Assembly: GCA_009801085.1 (NCBI GenBank)
Contig: VNWV01000001.1
Coordinates: forward strand, 1,550,001 to 1,614,000
Direction of reading: 5' to 3'
Length of the DNA: 64,000 bases
Origin: Lasiodiplodia sp. COLG20
Taxonomy: Eukaryota > Ascomycota > Dothideomycetes > Botryosphaeriales > Botryosphaeriaceae
A program made the translations under genes and the position numbers. The stretch's first letter is position 1. Each line of letters starts with the position of its first letter. The notes beneath the pieces were generated by a model, which saw only the letters and a list, made by a program, of their open reading frames with translations, had not been told where the DNA came from and ran no database searches. Of this stretch, positions 43,996 to 56,459 are shown in pieces.

Positions 43996-45918
43996 GTCTG
44001 AGGTTCTCGATGCTGCCCCGTGAGGACACTTTGCGTAGTTATTTATCTTTGTCTTGCATTGAATCAAACGCTGCTACTTCACGTCATCCGTCTGGGGGTG
44101 GGGAAAGTCAAGCGCGCGTCTCGATGATGCGTGGGATGGTGATGAGGCCCTCAACATCGTTTTGTCTTGAAGCTGTGATATGCCGCCGGCGGGCACCCGC
44201 AAGCCACCTTAGGCCCGGTGCACTAGGCAAGCACGTTATCTTCATGACGGCTGGTTGCCTTTGCATGTCGTGGACCGCTGACAACAGGAACTCACGCTGC
44301 TGTTGACATCAGCGCTGGCGATCGGTGCAGTGATAGATGATAGGAATTTTCATATTGCTGTGTGGGAGTCCAGGTAGGTCATCGGTGGATGGGTAGCTCA
44401 ACTGGATGGCATGAAGCGTAGAGAATGTTTAAGGCGGTGAAGAAGCTGTCACAGCAGCTCGTCCGCGCGAAGTGTCTGTAATCTTGCTTTCGCTTGTGAC
44501 TGAGCTTCCAAGCGCTGCTGTGGAAGTGAAATATGATAGGTTCTGTGGTCTTCTTGGCGGAAGTATCCATGACGGAGTGGGCAGCCTTTGAGCTACCAGT
44601 AGAAAAGGGAAGTATCTTTAGTTTCGGGTCGTACACCCCTCTAGGAGACTTACAACAAACATGCCCTGCGTCAAATACAGTCTCGATTCCACGGCCTTCA
44701 CTGAAGAGAGACTTTGAGCGTGGGAGGGCTATCAGGACGCCAAAGGGTCATAACGCAAGGTGTACGGTTCGACAAGGAGCATCTTGAGCCTTTTAGTTCG
44801 TTCGATCCATGAATAGCAATGTCAATGGCGTCGGAAGAGCCCAGGTTCCAGCGTTCGAGACAGAAAAACGTGCTGTAACTGAACATGATCACCTCTCCAT
44901 GCTGCCACAGCAAGCGCGATGATTGCCTGAAGACTCTGTGTCACAGAGAGCCAGTTAAAGAGCCAACAATCTCCATGTACAAGTGGCGACGCACCTGTGT
45001 CAGTCAGAACACAGGATAGGCTTCGCCAGACGGCTCCAGCCCTCATACTGTCTCTTCATCTCCCACAACCAAACAGACAGCGAGCCCAGCCATTCTCCAG
45101 CCTCCCTGATATCCATACTGGTTCTCGTAGTAGCCTATAGCTTCGTATTCACAAGCCCAGGCACGAAATCAGGCAGCAGCGCCTTCGTCTTCTCTCGAAA
45201 ACCGCAGAGTTTGCCTACCCGGCGCCAAACTTCCTGCGCCGAGCCTCACACCCATCTAGGAACCGCGCGGTGCAATGACTATCCTCCATGTTCTCGTTAT
45301 GGTGCAGCCGGAGATCCCGATATGCCAGTGCCGCCGTACCGGCTACCAAATGGTGCCGAATCCAGTAGCGGCGGCACAGGGTCTTTATTCCTGAGCGCCC
45401 CTGAACAATGACGCAGCTGTCCTCGTCCCTCGCAAGTATACTGTCTTTGTTGGCCATTAGCCACTAAGCAGAGACGCTTGATGCCGGAAGGGACGGGTAG
45501 GGTCATCTGATTGGAATGGAGTGGAGTGGAGGGGGATGGATCGAGATCGCCGCCGGACTGGAAGCGGATGGGAGATTGCGAGGATGGGCGGATCGTGCCG
45601 TACGAACATGGGCGATGAGGTATTCTGCAGAGATGTCAGTAAAACGCAGGGCGAAGAGTTTACACGTGCGAGGAGGGCGAAGTCCGTCTCGCGATAGCCA
45701 CCGCGGTGGCCACTGCGGGTCTTGCGGGCGATGGCGACTGGAGCTGTAGCTGTTGGGCGCGCATGATGCTGCATCCAGGAGGCGGGCAAGTTTGGGAAGA
45801 GCATCGACGTCAGTCATGTTTGTGGTCGAGGATTGGCGAAGAGCGGGGAGGACGCGGACGGAGGAGCGGCGGATGGCGTGGAGCGTGACGTGACGGCGAG
45901 GGACGAGCAGCGGCTGCA

Positions 45919-45959
<41 letters not shown>

Positions 45960-46796
45960 CTCTAAGAGCGAGCGACAGCTTGTGAAGGATACCGCACGGA
46001 GTAGTGTTGTAGCAAGGAAAGATGCAGCTCGCGAAGATCTCGCGCCGGAGACAGAGGCGCGCTGTCGGGCGTGGGCTGAGGTTGGGCATCGCAGGCCGCC
46101 GGACGGAAACGCGCCGCGGCGAGCAGGATGTCGTGAAGCTGTTTATTCAGTGGGTCGTCGAAGCGAAAAGGCGCAGTAGCGACTTGGTGGACATGACCTC
46201 GCAAGCTGGACGCCGTCACGGCGCGAGCTTGGCTGAGCGCGGTCATCGACGGCTGTGGGACGCGTCGGGCGGCGCAAATGAGCTTCCTGGCAGCTCGAAT
46301 GTGACGCTGGACCCATAACAAGCTTGTCGCTGTATAATCGTCGTCATACTCAGCGGGGCGAGGGCAGGAAGGTTCAGTATCATGAAGTCCTGCCAAAGCA
46401 CTGGCGTCACCCGCGTCGCTCCGCTGAGACAAACACTTTGCGACGAGGGCTGTGGCGCACAAGCCCGCACGGTGAGAACACTACTACGGAGCGGGGCGAG
46501 CGGGATATGCGCCCCTGTGCCATCGGCATACCCGTCGCAAAGCTGCTACGAGCTGAGGGACGAGAGCGCGCGCCCGTCCGTCGTGCGCTGATGGCGCCAC
46601 GCGTTGCCACCATCGAGGTGAGCATCGTGGAGGGCCAAAACATCAAGACTGGCAGCCTCGCTGAGGGCGACGGGCATCAGGACTTCCGTGGGTAATGGCA
46701 GCCAAGCTGGGCGGGGGCTCAACATCGAAGACCAGGCAGATCGAAGCTCATCAGAACACCAAAGTGAGAGTCGCAAGCCAGAAAAGAAAAGTTTTT
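43996..46796. other. Gene-poor region
   Basis: No supported gene. Minus-strand frames at 45457-45817 and 45962-46462 look weakly protein-like and flank a (CAG)n tract, but they have no recognisable domain and their frames do not join cleanly. GC-rich sequence gives many long overlapping ORFs here. Confidence 0.4.
45921..45958 (+). repeat. (CAG)n microsatellite, non-coding
   Basis: About twelve AGC/CAG units in a row lie outside any supported gene. The opposite strand reads as a poly-Leu or CTG tract just after the stop of a weak ORF. Confidence 0.9.
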
Positions 46797-47200
46797 TCTT
46801 CCTCAAGAGCCGGCTCAAGGCCAGCAAATTGAAAAAAAAAAAAAAAAAAAGGAAGGTCGCGTCAGCCCGAAGTAGTGCAATACGAGCGACACTGTAGCAG
46901 CGAAGTATGAGCGGAGCTCAGGGACCAGCCACCCGGTTCCAAAATTTGGGTTAATCTTTGAGGCCCAGGGGACCATTCAAGAGATTAACCTTGAAAGAAC
47001 AGTACACTTCACTTGATCTAAGCCAAAAGGCAAAGAGAGCTGAAGAAGAAAAGAGGAGCATTGGGCGACGAGCCGAGGGGTATTTGTAGGCGCGCCAAGA
47101 CCTGTTGGTTGCGCCGGCACGAGTGGCGGTTGCGTCGGGCAACGGGGTGGTAGCTGGGTAACTGCTTCTTTCGGCAGGATGGCCCGGGAGGGTCCCTGCA
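46797..47200 (+). repeat. Dispersed repeat, copy B
   Basis: This matches copy A (240-600) along its length, with the same order of blocks: the head TTCCTCAAGAGCCGGCTCAAG, an A-rich run (18 or more A at about 46830), CCGAAGTAGTGCAATACGAG (46867-46886), an AAAAGGCAAAGAGAGC block, and a TATA-like box plus GGCGCGCCAAGACC at 47081-47102. Spacing from head to TATA-like box (284 bp) equals that of copy A. Similar head and TCCAAAAWTTGGGTT blocks recur in the array at 52190-53330. Confidence 0.75.
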
Positions 47201-50200
47201 CATGATAAGCTTGGAGCGGCAGCTGCCTGGCACCCTGGCTTGTGGAAGCCCGAGGGCATAGCAGGTGGTTCGGTGGAAGGAGTGAGATGCTCGTGACGGC
47301 GGCGGAGTGGGCACGGATTGGGCAGGAGTACTCCAGGAAGGGAGTCAGAGGTGGCGCTGTACCAGCTTCTGGGCAGAGGTTCTTCGGGCGCTGCGGCATA
47401 TGCTTACTGCTGACTATCTTGATGCGGCAATAGGGGTAATGGCGTGCTTCAAATGTACGGGAAGCCACTGCGATAATGGCCATGTGATTGGCTTGTGATC
47501 CCTCCTTGTACACCATGCAGGTGTTGATTCCAACCTCAGGGATATCCCATTCCCGGACAGGCCGATGGGCTTGGCTAACGAGCAGCTTCATGTTGGTTCT
47601 GACGGAGCATGACCCACATGATGAGCAAATGCTACTTCTTGCTCCTGAACTGCACCGCTCTTCAAGTAACTCCCATGGCAACATGTATGTCCGATCCTTC
47701 CAATGCCCCGCTTGCGTGAAGTGTTCCAAGTAGAACATTCAATTACATTTTCAAAGCAGGGACGCATTCTCCTGAACGTCAGGGTGACGGCATGGCAAAG
47801 TGACGATTTCGGCTGGCCTGCAGGACCAGCGTCTGGAGTGCGGAACAAGAGGGTGAGAGGAAAGTATATGAAGACACTGCGGACGATCGAACAGAGTGGA
47901 GCCAGGTGCACACGGTGCCGGAGAGCAACGGGCATTATTCCCTAAGGTACGCAAGCTATTGTCTCTATAGGACCTTCATCTGTATGATCAACCTCACGTA
48001 TGTTTTGGATTGGTCTCACAAATGCTAGCAGCTTTCAAATTGCCTTGTTATGCATTGCGTCCCAGCTGCAGGAAACCGCGCTGGATTCAAGAACCGTAGG
48101 CCACACCTTTGTCACAATTATCATAATGACTGATGGGAATGAAGCGCTGAAGCAGCGGTATCAGATCCCTAAAGAGCCAGACTGCACCTACCATCCGGAA
48201 GCTGCCCTGAAAACTCTTGACATCTACATACGCTAGCCCCATCCTACTTTGATACAGTAGGTCTGCTCTTGTTCCCTCCTGCGGGCCGCATCCTCGCACG
48301 GCATGCCTCCGGAAGTGGAAAAGGCTCATGGCAAACCCGGCAGATAACTCTCTTCATCAGCAACCGGTGCCCACGCGGACACCTGTGCGCCACAGCCCAC
48401 ATTCAGATGTCGTACCTTTTGAGTTCGGCTGCGAACAACAAAGGCGGACGAAGGTCCGGTCATACGCAGCTGACGAGCCTTCTAGACTGTCGCGATTCGT
48501 GTTCTTGTTTCCAGCACCTGCGAATGACCCGTATGGTCTGTCTGAACCCCCTTGCAGAGAGCTTTCATCCAACATCAGCGCCGCTTATTTTTCAGCCGGA
48601 TGATCCTCGTCCGGCGTGTGGAAGCGGTAAGACGCGATGTCTCCGGCTCCAAACGTGTGGTCATCTCGCAGCTAAGCTTCAAAATGCACTGATGAATTCT
48701 GGAGAAGAGTATTGAACTCTGGGTTCCTGGGCTGAGGTCCCTCATGCAGTAGCCATGGATGTAATGTCTACGCGATGTTGAGCAACGACGGTTCAACTGC
48801 TGTCTGATTTCGTTGTGATTATCTGGCGGTGAACCTACTGGCCTTACCCGTGAATAACTGACAAGCCTGAATCTGCAATTATGTGTGGGTCCAGAGGATA
48901 GACGGCATTTTCTCTGCATTCCTGAACTAGTCGAGAAAGGCCTCTTCGGGATGGCTCATGACGAACAGCTTCTTGGTGGCATCTGGAAGAGCTACAACAG
49001 AAGTTGAGTAGCGATCCTCAACAATGAATTGGGAGAAGGCTGCATACCTACATCAAACACTGCCCGCAACGACAGTTCTGTTCAACCAAGAGGGATTCTC
49101 TGTACGGGAACTCTGCCCGATTCGCAGCCCAGCCACTCCTTGTGAAACCTATACCATGTAACATACTGTGAAAGGCGCCACCAACAACTGACGCACACGT
49201 ATGGGTACGCTACTCGGTATGGAATCTCCTGTCCTTCTACTGTTGCCTCATGTGGGTTCCTACGACCACTCCTTTTGCCAAGCGGACGGTATCCTCTGAG
49301 AACCCTGACTGTACCTCGGTTCCATTATATTTACCCTGGCTCACGAAGCAACTTCGCTTACCAAAGATGGGCAGCGTGACGACGGTGGCCATATTGCGGT
49401 TCCTGAGTGCGCCCGCACTTCACGCTTTAGCCATGGAAAAGCTCCGTCAACTGCTTCCTCAATCTTCCTAGTGTTAGCCAAGCCCTGCTTCCTCAGTGCC
49501 AGGGTACGCTTGAAGGGGACGACAGCAGGCGGACCAAGCAGCGCCGATCAGCGCGCCGTCCCAGGGGAGCGTCCCGCCCTTCTCTGAATTCCGCACCGTT
49601 TGTTCTGCTACCACTGTCCATAGCCTCCATTTGTCTCTGGAATTCTTCATTTCCTCCCTGCCCAACCGAGCAGAGTGTGCCACATCAGAAGCTGTCTGGC
49701 GCACATCTAACGGCAACAGCCAACGGCGTCAGCGATAGGTACCGGCGCCTGTTTCGAGGCGTGCGTTAGCGTGGAAGCCTGTCAGCATCGCAACTGTCCT
49801 TGTATGTGGAGGCGGGCGTCGCATGGCGGATTCGGGCACAGAGCGGCGGGTTTTTGCGGACGAAAGAGTAGGAATCCGGCGCGGTAGGTGGACAGTCCGT
49901 GGCGGAGAGAAACGGGATCTGTGGAGGGTGGACCAGCTCGGGGACGGCTGGCGTTCAGGGCAGGTTGGGGGAGAGCGAGCGCGTGCGGAGGTTCGTGGTG
50001 TCTCGTCGGATGAAATGGAGATTAGTGTGTCGGTTTGAAGAGGGTTCGGCGGCAATGCAGCCCAGGGCAAGATCGCAACGTTGCTGTGCGGCAGATTTGA
50101 AGGGAATGGTTGAGGATTGAGTTTTTTTTTGTTTGGAGACTGGGGCACGTTTGCTCGAGCAGAGTTGGGGCGGCGGCGGCGGCGGCGGATGTCCTCAGCG

Positions 50201-52189
50201 GGCGGCAGTGACTCCAGCGCTGAGGTTCGGCTGCCCAGGCGACGGCGCTCAATGCCGCTCACCCATCATGCGCATTCGCCGTCTTATCTAGTCGATGCGC
50301 AGATCCATAGAGGCAGCGGACTACTCGGGCGTGGTCCAGAAGCTGTCAGCCAGGGAATCGAGGTGAGCACTCGAACGTCTTGCGCTGCAACTCAGGCCGC
50401 GCCGACAGTGCCCCTGCGACTCCAACTACTCACGAGAGCGCCTTACCGATATCTCCCATCTGACTTTCAAGCTTGATTCCGCCTAGACCAGCGAATAATC
50501 TTCGCGCAAAGCGAGCGCAAGGTAGCAAAGGAGCGCAACCATCCTCTGACGCCGCTCTCAGAGACATTGATGTGCAGCTCCAGCATCAACACTTTTCATT
50601 CCACAGAAAGCCACACGCGAACCCTCAGTCCATCTACTCGCCGCAGCGTTAATTTTGTCAGCCTTGACGGACACTAGGTCTCAAGCGGCGCCTCATTCAC
50701 AGGCCCAAGATCATGCGCACCAGAAGCAAGCACCCGAGCAGGCACGAATCCGTTCGTTGGGTAGTATTCGGCGACCTCTGCGCTTCTCCTTGGCCTCCAC
50801 CATGCTGACGGCATTCGCAGGCTCTTCTGGAAAGCTCAAACTTTCTCTGCCAATCTCCGAAACCAAAACTCCAAGCTAACAAGAAAGAGAGCGTAGACCA
50901 GACCGCTCCCATCATCGCCTAGCGCCCAAACCCCAACCTACCACTCGCACGAATCCTCACGCATGAAATCCAGCACCGTCGCCACTGAATCCGCCTTCGT
51001 CTCCGTCTCTGCACCTCCGCCCGACCGCATACCGCCTCACGAGGCCTTCCCACCCGTCCCGACCCCTCTTCCCTCCCGTCCTCCAGCGCGTGCGCCGCTC
51101 CACACCCGCGACCGCCCCCGTTACACGCGCCTGACACTGTCCTCTATCGGTCGCGATCCCCAATTCCGTCCTCGGCGAGGCCCGCAGCGCACACCATGCG
51201 GGCTTCTAGCATGCTGCTGCTGCCGCCGACGCCGCTGCCGCCGCGGCTATTGATACTGGATGGGGCAAGGAAGACGTAAATGGTGGCCAGTGCCGATATT
51301 GGTGGTGATGACGCTAGACATGGGGAGAGAGAGAGAGAAAGAGGAAGAAGGCAGATGGCTCCGCGAACGAATATGATGCTGTAGCTTGGAGAGAGGGGCA
51401 TACTTCACGGCTATGCAGAGGATCTTGAGGAAGATGGGGGGCTGTCGTGAGCGTGGGACACGGCGACGGTGTGCGAACAGGAGTAGATGAGATGTAGCCG
51501 GAGGAGCGGGCCGCTGACGTACGCCAGCCAGCGCACCGATAGAGGTGTGTAGGGAGGTTTTGGTGAGAAGGGCAAGGAAGGAGAGGAGGAACAGGGCAAT
51601 GAGCTTTCTGCGCCTGGGACCAGCTCCTCAAGGGGGTGGATTGGGTTGAGCTACGAGCCTATTGGCCTGACGCAAGCACGAGGAGGGAGGAGATAGATGT
51701 GGAGCCAGAACTGCGCAACAGAATGTCAAACCCTTGGCCCATAGTGACTCAAGGCACCAGTATCGGACATACAGCAATCTAGAGGCAGACACAGGCACGA
51801 TGTCGCCGTTCGCTTCCTCAGCGGTTCCAAGGCGGGCCAGGAGGCCGCAGTTGTGTCCAACTTCACGGTGCGCTACCTCAGAAGTGGGCACCAGATTGCA
51901 TTTGCCGGCCACCGCGGTTGACCTGGATGGGAGGGTCGCGACCACACCGCCGTGCCAACTCTCTCGCTGCGGCTGGACGGGTGTCCGGACGCGCCTGAGC
52001 AGCATATAAAATGAGTATGGCTACATGACCTCTTGCTCGCGTGCGACATGAGAGCAGGTAGGTCTGAGCTGACATGCAAGCAGGTCATGTCTCGAGTGTG
52101 CGCTCTACACCACAGCTCGCGCGACCTCACCTGTTTGCTGCTCGCTGCGCGCGCGAGAGCTCCAGAATGGCATGGTTGCAGGGCTTCCT
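47201..52189. other. Gene-poor region
   Basis: There are 5 kb without a supported gene. Frames at 49729-50262 (minus) and 50963-51253 (plus) are Pro/Ser/Arg-rich and could be disordered proteins, but have no supporting signal. A GGC-repeat run lies near 50165-50190. No RNA gene found. Confidence 0.4.
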
Positions 52190-53330
52190 GCTCACGATCT
52201 TCCTTCAGCACCTGCGCAAGGCAAGCCGCTGGATGAAAGGCAAAGTGTTGTCAGGTGCGTCACGAGGCGGGCTCCATGTTGGTTCCAAACGTTCGCCTGC
52301 CCAGACAAACCAGTCTCACTCGCTGAGACAAAAGAGCGGAAGCAAAGAAGCAGAGTTAGTTTTGTGGCCACCATTGGCGTCTCATCACCTCACAGGCATG
52401 CGTCGCGCCAGCGGACAGGGCGAGCATCCATCGCTGCCTCCACTGCCGCCGCCATGTAGCAGCAACTCAAAACCAAGGGCGTGTGTACGTACCGTGAGAG
52501 CCGGCGCGACCTCAAGGCACGGCTTGCAAGGCCTGCAGATGCCGCTGCTGCCAGCTGCTTTCTCTTCCTCCAGGGCCTGCTCAAGGCAAGCCACTCGACG
52601 AAAAGAATCTTGTCGGGAGAGCAAGCTCCCTGATGTTTTCCAAAAATTGGGTTTCGCTCATGGGACTATCCATGAGCCAGTGGATAGCCCAGTCGCTGCG
52701 AAACCACAGCAGAAGAACAGCACACTTCAGGATCGCCTCCCACCCACGCCTATGAAGAGAAAAGAAGAAGAGAGGGAGGGAGCGAAGAGTAAGGGGGTTT
52801 TTGTACCCGCAAGCTAGCCGGCTCGTCACCAGGTCACGGATCATACGACGGGCCGGCTGGCTGGTAGGGCAACCGTCCGTCCGTCGGCGGGCGGGCGCCG
52901 CATAGTAGCATGTGAATTCAGTGTGAGAGTGTCCGGCATGGCCTCGGTGGAGTCCTCTCGCTCGCTCTTCCTCCAGAGTATGCTCAAGGCACGCTGCTCG
53001 ACGAAAAGCACAAAGATGATGTGTGTGTTCCAAAAATTGGGTTCCGCTCGTGGTCCAGCCAGTACAGCGCCAGCCAGTCCAGTCGTTGCGAAACCACCTC
53101 TGTAGCGCGACAAGACCAGTAAAAGGCTACAGGGCTAGGGCTATTGAGCTATTGCAATCGAGCATGCGGAGGAAGCGAGGAAGAATCGGCGGGCTTTTAT
53201 ACCCACGAGCTAGCGGCTCATCACCGGGTCACGGGGCTGGCTGCATGGCTGCCTGGCCGGCGGGGCAACCACAGCCGCCGCGCAGCCGAGAGCAGGTGAG
53301 GCTCAGAACGAACATTCTGGGTCCAGATAG
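52190..53330 (+). repeat. Diverged tandem array related to the dispersed repeat
   Basis: Three head blocks of the form CTTCCT(C/T)CAG...GC(T/G)CAAGGCA...GAC/TGAAA occur at about 52198, 52563 and 52970, spaced 365 and 407 bp apart. The second and third are each followed by TCCAAAAATTGGGTT(T/C)CGCTC (52639 and 53029), a TTTT(G/A)TACCC box (about 52798 and 53196), the phrase AGCTAGC(C)GGCTC(G/A)TCACC and a GGCAACC tail. The units are therefore head-to-tail tandem copies related to repeats A and B. The unit type is unknown. Confidence 0.7.
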
Positions 53331-53739
53331 AACGTGCCAGAAGGCCTGCAGGAGCTAGGCAACACCAGGGACTGCACAGTCCCGCGGGCTAGTGTCTGAT
53401 ATGGCAAGAAGGCCGTCTGCCGCTCTCAGAAGTGGACAATTGGACAAAGCAGTGGGACAAATGGCGCTTAGTTCTGCACGAATGCTCACACCAACGTTAC
53501 CTTTGAGTCTGGACATGAAGATCTGATCTTTCCAGCTATAGATGAAGGAAAAAGAATAGCTAGCTGCCGCCCCAACCTGCCTGACATCCGCAACAAGCCC
53601 AGCCACCCTGTGGAAGAATTCCGAACCACCTTGAAAGGCAGACGTAGCAATAGGCGAACGGTCCCAACACGGCCTCCCAACCCCCCAACAGCCTCATGTC
53701 TAGACGACGCGCTCGCGTTGCTTCTGCTCCACTCCCCAC

Positions 53740-54554
53740 CTACTCCCCCTGCCGCTTCAGCAGTCCCCGCGCCCTCAAATCCCCCTCCATCAGCCTAGCC
53801 CTACGCTTGAACTCCTCCCTACCATCAGCCCACCTCTTGAACACCTCGGGCGGGTAATTGACCGTGTACTGCGGAATCGGGCTATTCGAGCGGAGCAAAT
53901 ACTCGTCACGCACTTTCTTGGCCTCCGCCGCCTTCTTAGCCTCGTGCACCTTGCGGCACGCGGCGTTGATCTCGCGCAGCGGCTTCGTCTTCTGCACGAA
54001 GTTCGCGCTCTGGACGACTTTGGGGGTGGAGGTCGTGGGCGCCGCAGAGGAGACAGGCACAGCTGACGTGAACGGAGCGGACGAAGGCGCAGCCGCAGCA
54101 GCGTAAGGGTCGTTGCCGACGGACGGCGTGCTCCAGAAGGGATACTGCCTGGTGCTGGCGTAGATGGCGGCCGCCTCGTTGGCGTTGCGGTTTTTCTCTA
54201 GTACGGCGCGGACGGCAGCTTTGGCTTTTTCGCGGGCCTTCTGCATCTGGGAGCGGCGCGAGACTAGGGCGCCTTCGTAGTATTTGCCGGCTTCGACCTT
54301 CGGGTCGTGGACGAAGGCCTGGCGGTCCTGTTCCGTGAGAGGGCGGCTAGAGGGGCGGCCGCTGGAGAGCGGGGTCATGTCGCGGAGCTGGCGGCGTTGG
54401 GTGGCTGAGCTGCTGGGGTTGTTGGACGCGTCGTCGTCGCGGTGAGGCGAGGCGGAGCTGGCGCGAATGCATGTCAGTGCGAAGCGGAGGACGATCTGAT
54501 GGCGATGCGGCTTGCGTACCGGTCGCGGCGCGGCGAGACGCGAGAGTCCTCCAT
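53740..54554 (-). CDS. Basic, Ala/Lys-rich protein of unknown function
   Basis: Two exons (54554-54520 and 54457-53740) join across a 62-nt GTACGC intron containing a CTGAC branch site, giving 250 residues beginning MEDSRVSPRRDR. The first exon is tiny, but it joins in frame and supplies the start; without it the frame would begin at an internal Met at 54378. Charged helical segments dominate: RRSQMQKAREKAKAAVRAVL near residue 75 and CRKVHEAKKAAEAKKVRDEY near residue 180. They are separated by a Pro/Ser/Ala-rich stretch. The C-terminal NSPIPQYTVNYPPEVFKRWA resembles a conserved ordered tail. No domain recognised. Confidence 0.75.
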
Positions 54555-56459
54555 AGCGGCGCGCTGTGTTGAGGATGGCGCGGTGTGAGGATGTGAAGGT
54601 TGGGCGCGCGCGTGGACCGAGGTACGGAGGGGAGGGAGGAAGGAAGAAGCGGAAAATCGCTTCGCGGGAGTGCTACACCTGTGCTGCGGCTTGGGTGAGC
54701 CTTTTGATGAAGTGCTGAGACCGCGTTTCTGCTGACCCCTTCAGTGCATCAACTATCATGGATAATGAGCAGTTCGGATCTTTTCCACGGCCAGGAAAGC
54801 CTGAGTTGGCATTATACTATTCGCGTGCTTGAGCTCCACCGTTCTCTTGTGCTTGATATTCTTGTTGGCTAATTTATCTGCCACAGAAAGAAATTCACGT
54901 AGCTTCAGGCTTGAGGTACAGAAGTTCAAAGTAGGCAGTGATGGCAGCTCCCAGACACTAAGCAGACCCAGGGAGCACGCGCGCTATCAAACATTATACT
55001 GACTGGCTGGCCTTTCGAGAAGTTCGCAAGGATGTAATGATGCCCAATCCAGTCATTTTGGTCCATCTCACCCTGGATTGAATGGCGGCTTTAGAAGGTG
55101 AGGGGCTTATCTAGATAAACGCCTCTAGTTCTTCACAAGCCAGATTTACTCCAGAGGGAACGAGTAGCTAAAGCTATCGTTCGGACATGTATGTAGGATT
55201 TAAATTCCACATTCTCGTCCAAACAATAGCTTTAACTACCTAAAGTTGTTATTTTTCTAAGAAAGGGCTGGAGTATAGAAAGGGGATAAAAACTACTAGT
55301 AGTATCTAGATAGAAAGCCGAACTCCGCTGCTCGGTAGTCTGTGGTCCCTCTTGGTTGTACTCTCGTATCTCTTATTATAATTGGAGCTACTCTCTGCGA
55401 GTGGGCTTGCTGTAAATGTATTTACACCAGCCGATAAAGTAGGAACCTTTTCAACATCCTACCGGTCCTCTATATTCACAGCCTGTTATACTGTAGGTAA
55501 CCAATCAGGCCTATACTTATTTTATTATGCTTAGCTATAGCTATGTACGATCTACGCGTGTTTATTCCCGGATAAGTCTGCTGGTTCTGACCTATTACTT
55601 TTCTTTTTCTGGAGAGTGACCTTTTCTAGCACAGAGCAACCTCTTAGATAATACTAGACCCAGTGCATCTAGTTTAATGCATTCGGGGAACAAGAGTGTT
55701 TTGGTGCATAAGCCGATTTCGCATTCTTCCCTTGCGCTGCTTGCCGAGTTTTGCTATGCCACCAGCTTCCATCTTTAATTACTAACTGTTTATCATTCTA
55801 TTAATGGATCAGAGTTACATCTATTTGCTTAGCGCGTATTTGCGCTCTGGATTTATATCACAAGACCATAGCTGCTGATTTTCAATTGATGGGAGATCAC
55901 CGTTTTGTTCTCTTGCGATGTTTTGAGAGGAATTCTGAGCTCGGTGTTCCACCAGCTACCACAGCCGGCACCACAGTACGTATGTAGGCCAGAAGAATAA
56001 GATGAAGGTGAAAAAGGAATAAATACAGCCAATTGTGACTACGTCGGTGGACATCTCAGAGATTATTTGCTCCAGCGTTTGCAGATAAATTCGTTGACCT
56101 GTGGTGGAGAATAATTCTTTTGTACATGAAGCATCCGCAGCCTATCGATTATTACCTCCATCTTTTAAGCAACAACATACGAGAGCAAACTTCTAATTAT
56201 ATAGCCTTCTCATTGTCTTTGGTCTCTGTCTGAATTTTCTCGTAGTTGTACATGAATGCTTGAACCCTTCGAGTTCTCCGACAATCCGAAAGGACCAATG
56301 GATGTCCAAATCCCTGTGTGTCAGCGCAACGCTGATCCCGAAATCATTATCCTGTCGTTTCTCGAAATTGCAATCATGAAGCCATTATAGAAAGTCTCCG
56401 GTTTCCATCCTTTAGCAGACCGCCGACCCCATTCGTCCCAGCATTGTAGTTTGCCCCGA
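54555..56459. other. AT-rich island with mini-element, no gene
   Basis: From about 55080 to 56260 the sequence is visibly AT-rich and stop-dense in all frames, unlike the GC-rich flanks. It contains copy 1 of the palindromic mini-element (55164-55239). This is the appearance of RIP-mutated, eroded transposon sequence, but no coding motif survives to identify the source. Confidence 0.6.
55164..55239 (+). mobile_element. Palindromic mini-element, copy 1
   Basis: The arms GTAGCTAAAGCTATCGTTCGGAC (55164-55186) and the reverse complement of 55217-55239 agree except for three C/T differences. The asymmetric centre reads TGTATGTAGGATTTAAATTC. Related copies are at 61438-61504 and 61853-61915. The size and terminal inverted repeats fit a miniature inverted-repeat element (MITE) or its tip; no target duplication is evident. 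Confidence 0.75.

Noticed and set aside
45962..46462. 166-codon minus-strand ORF beside the CAG tract
   Set aside because: Weakly protein-like but without a domain, and it could not be joined in frame to the similar weak ORF at 45503-45817.
49729..50262. 177-codon Pro/Ser/Arg-rich minus-strand ORF
   Set aside because: Low-complexity composition in GC-rich DNA and no motif; a chance ORF is equally likely.
52190..53330. Tandem units as a CRISPR-like array
   Set aside because: Units are about 400 bp, diverged and in a eukaryotic genome; there are no short identical repeats with regular spacers.
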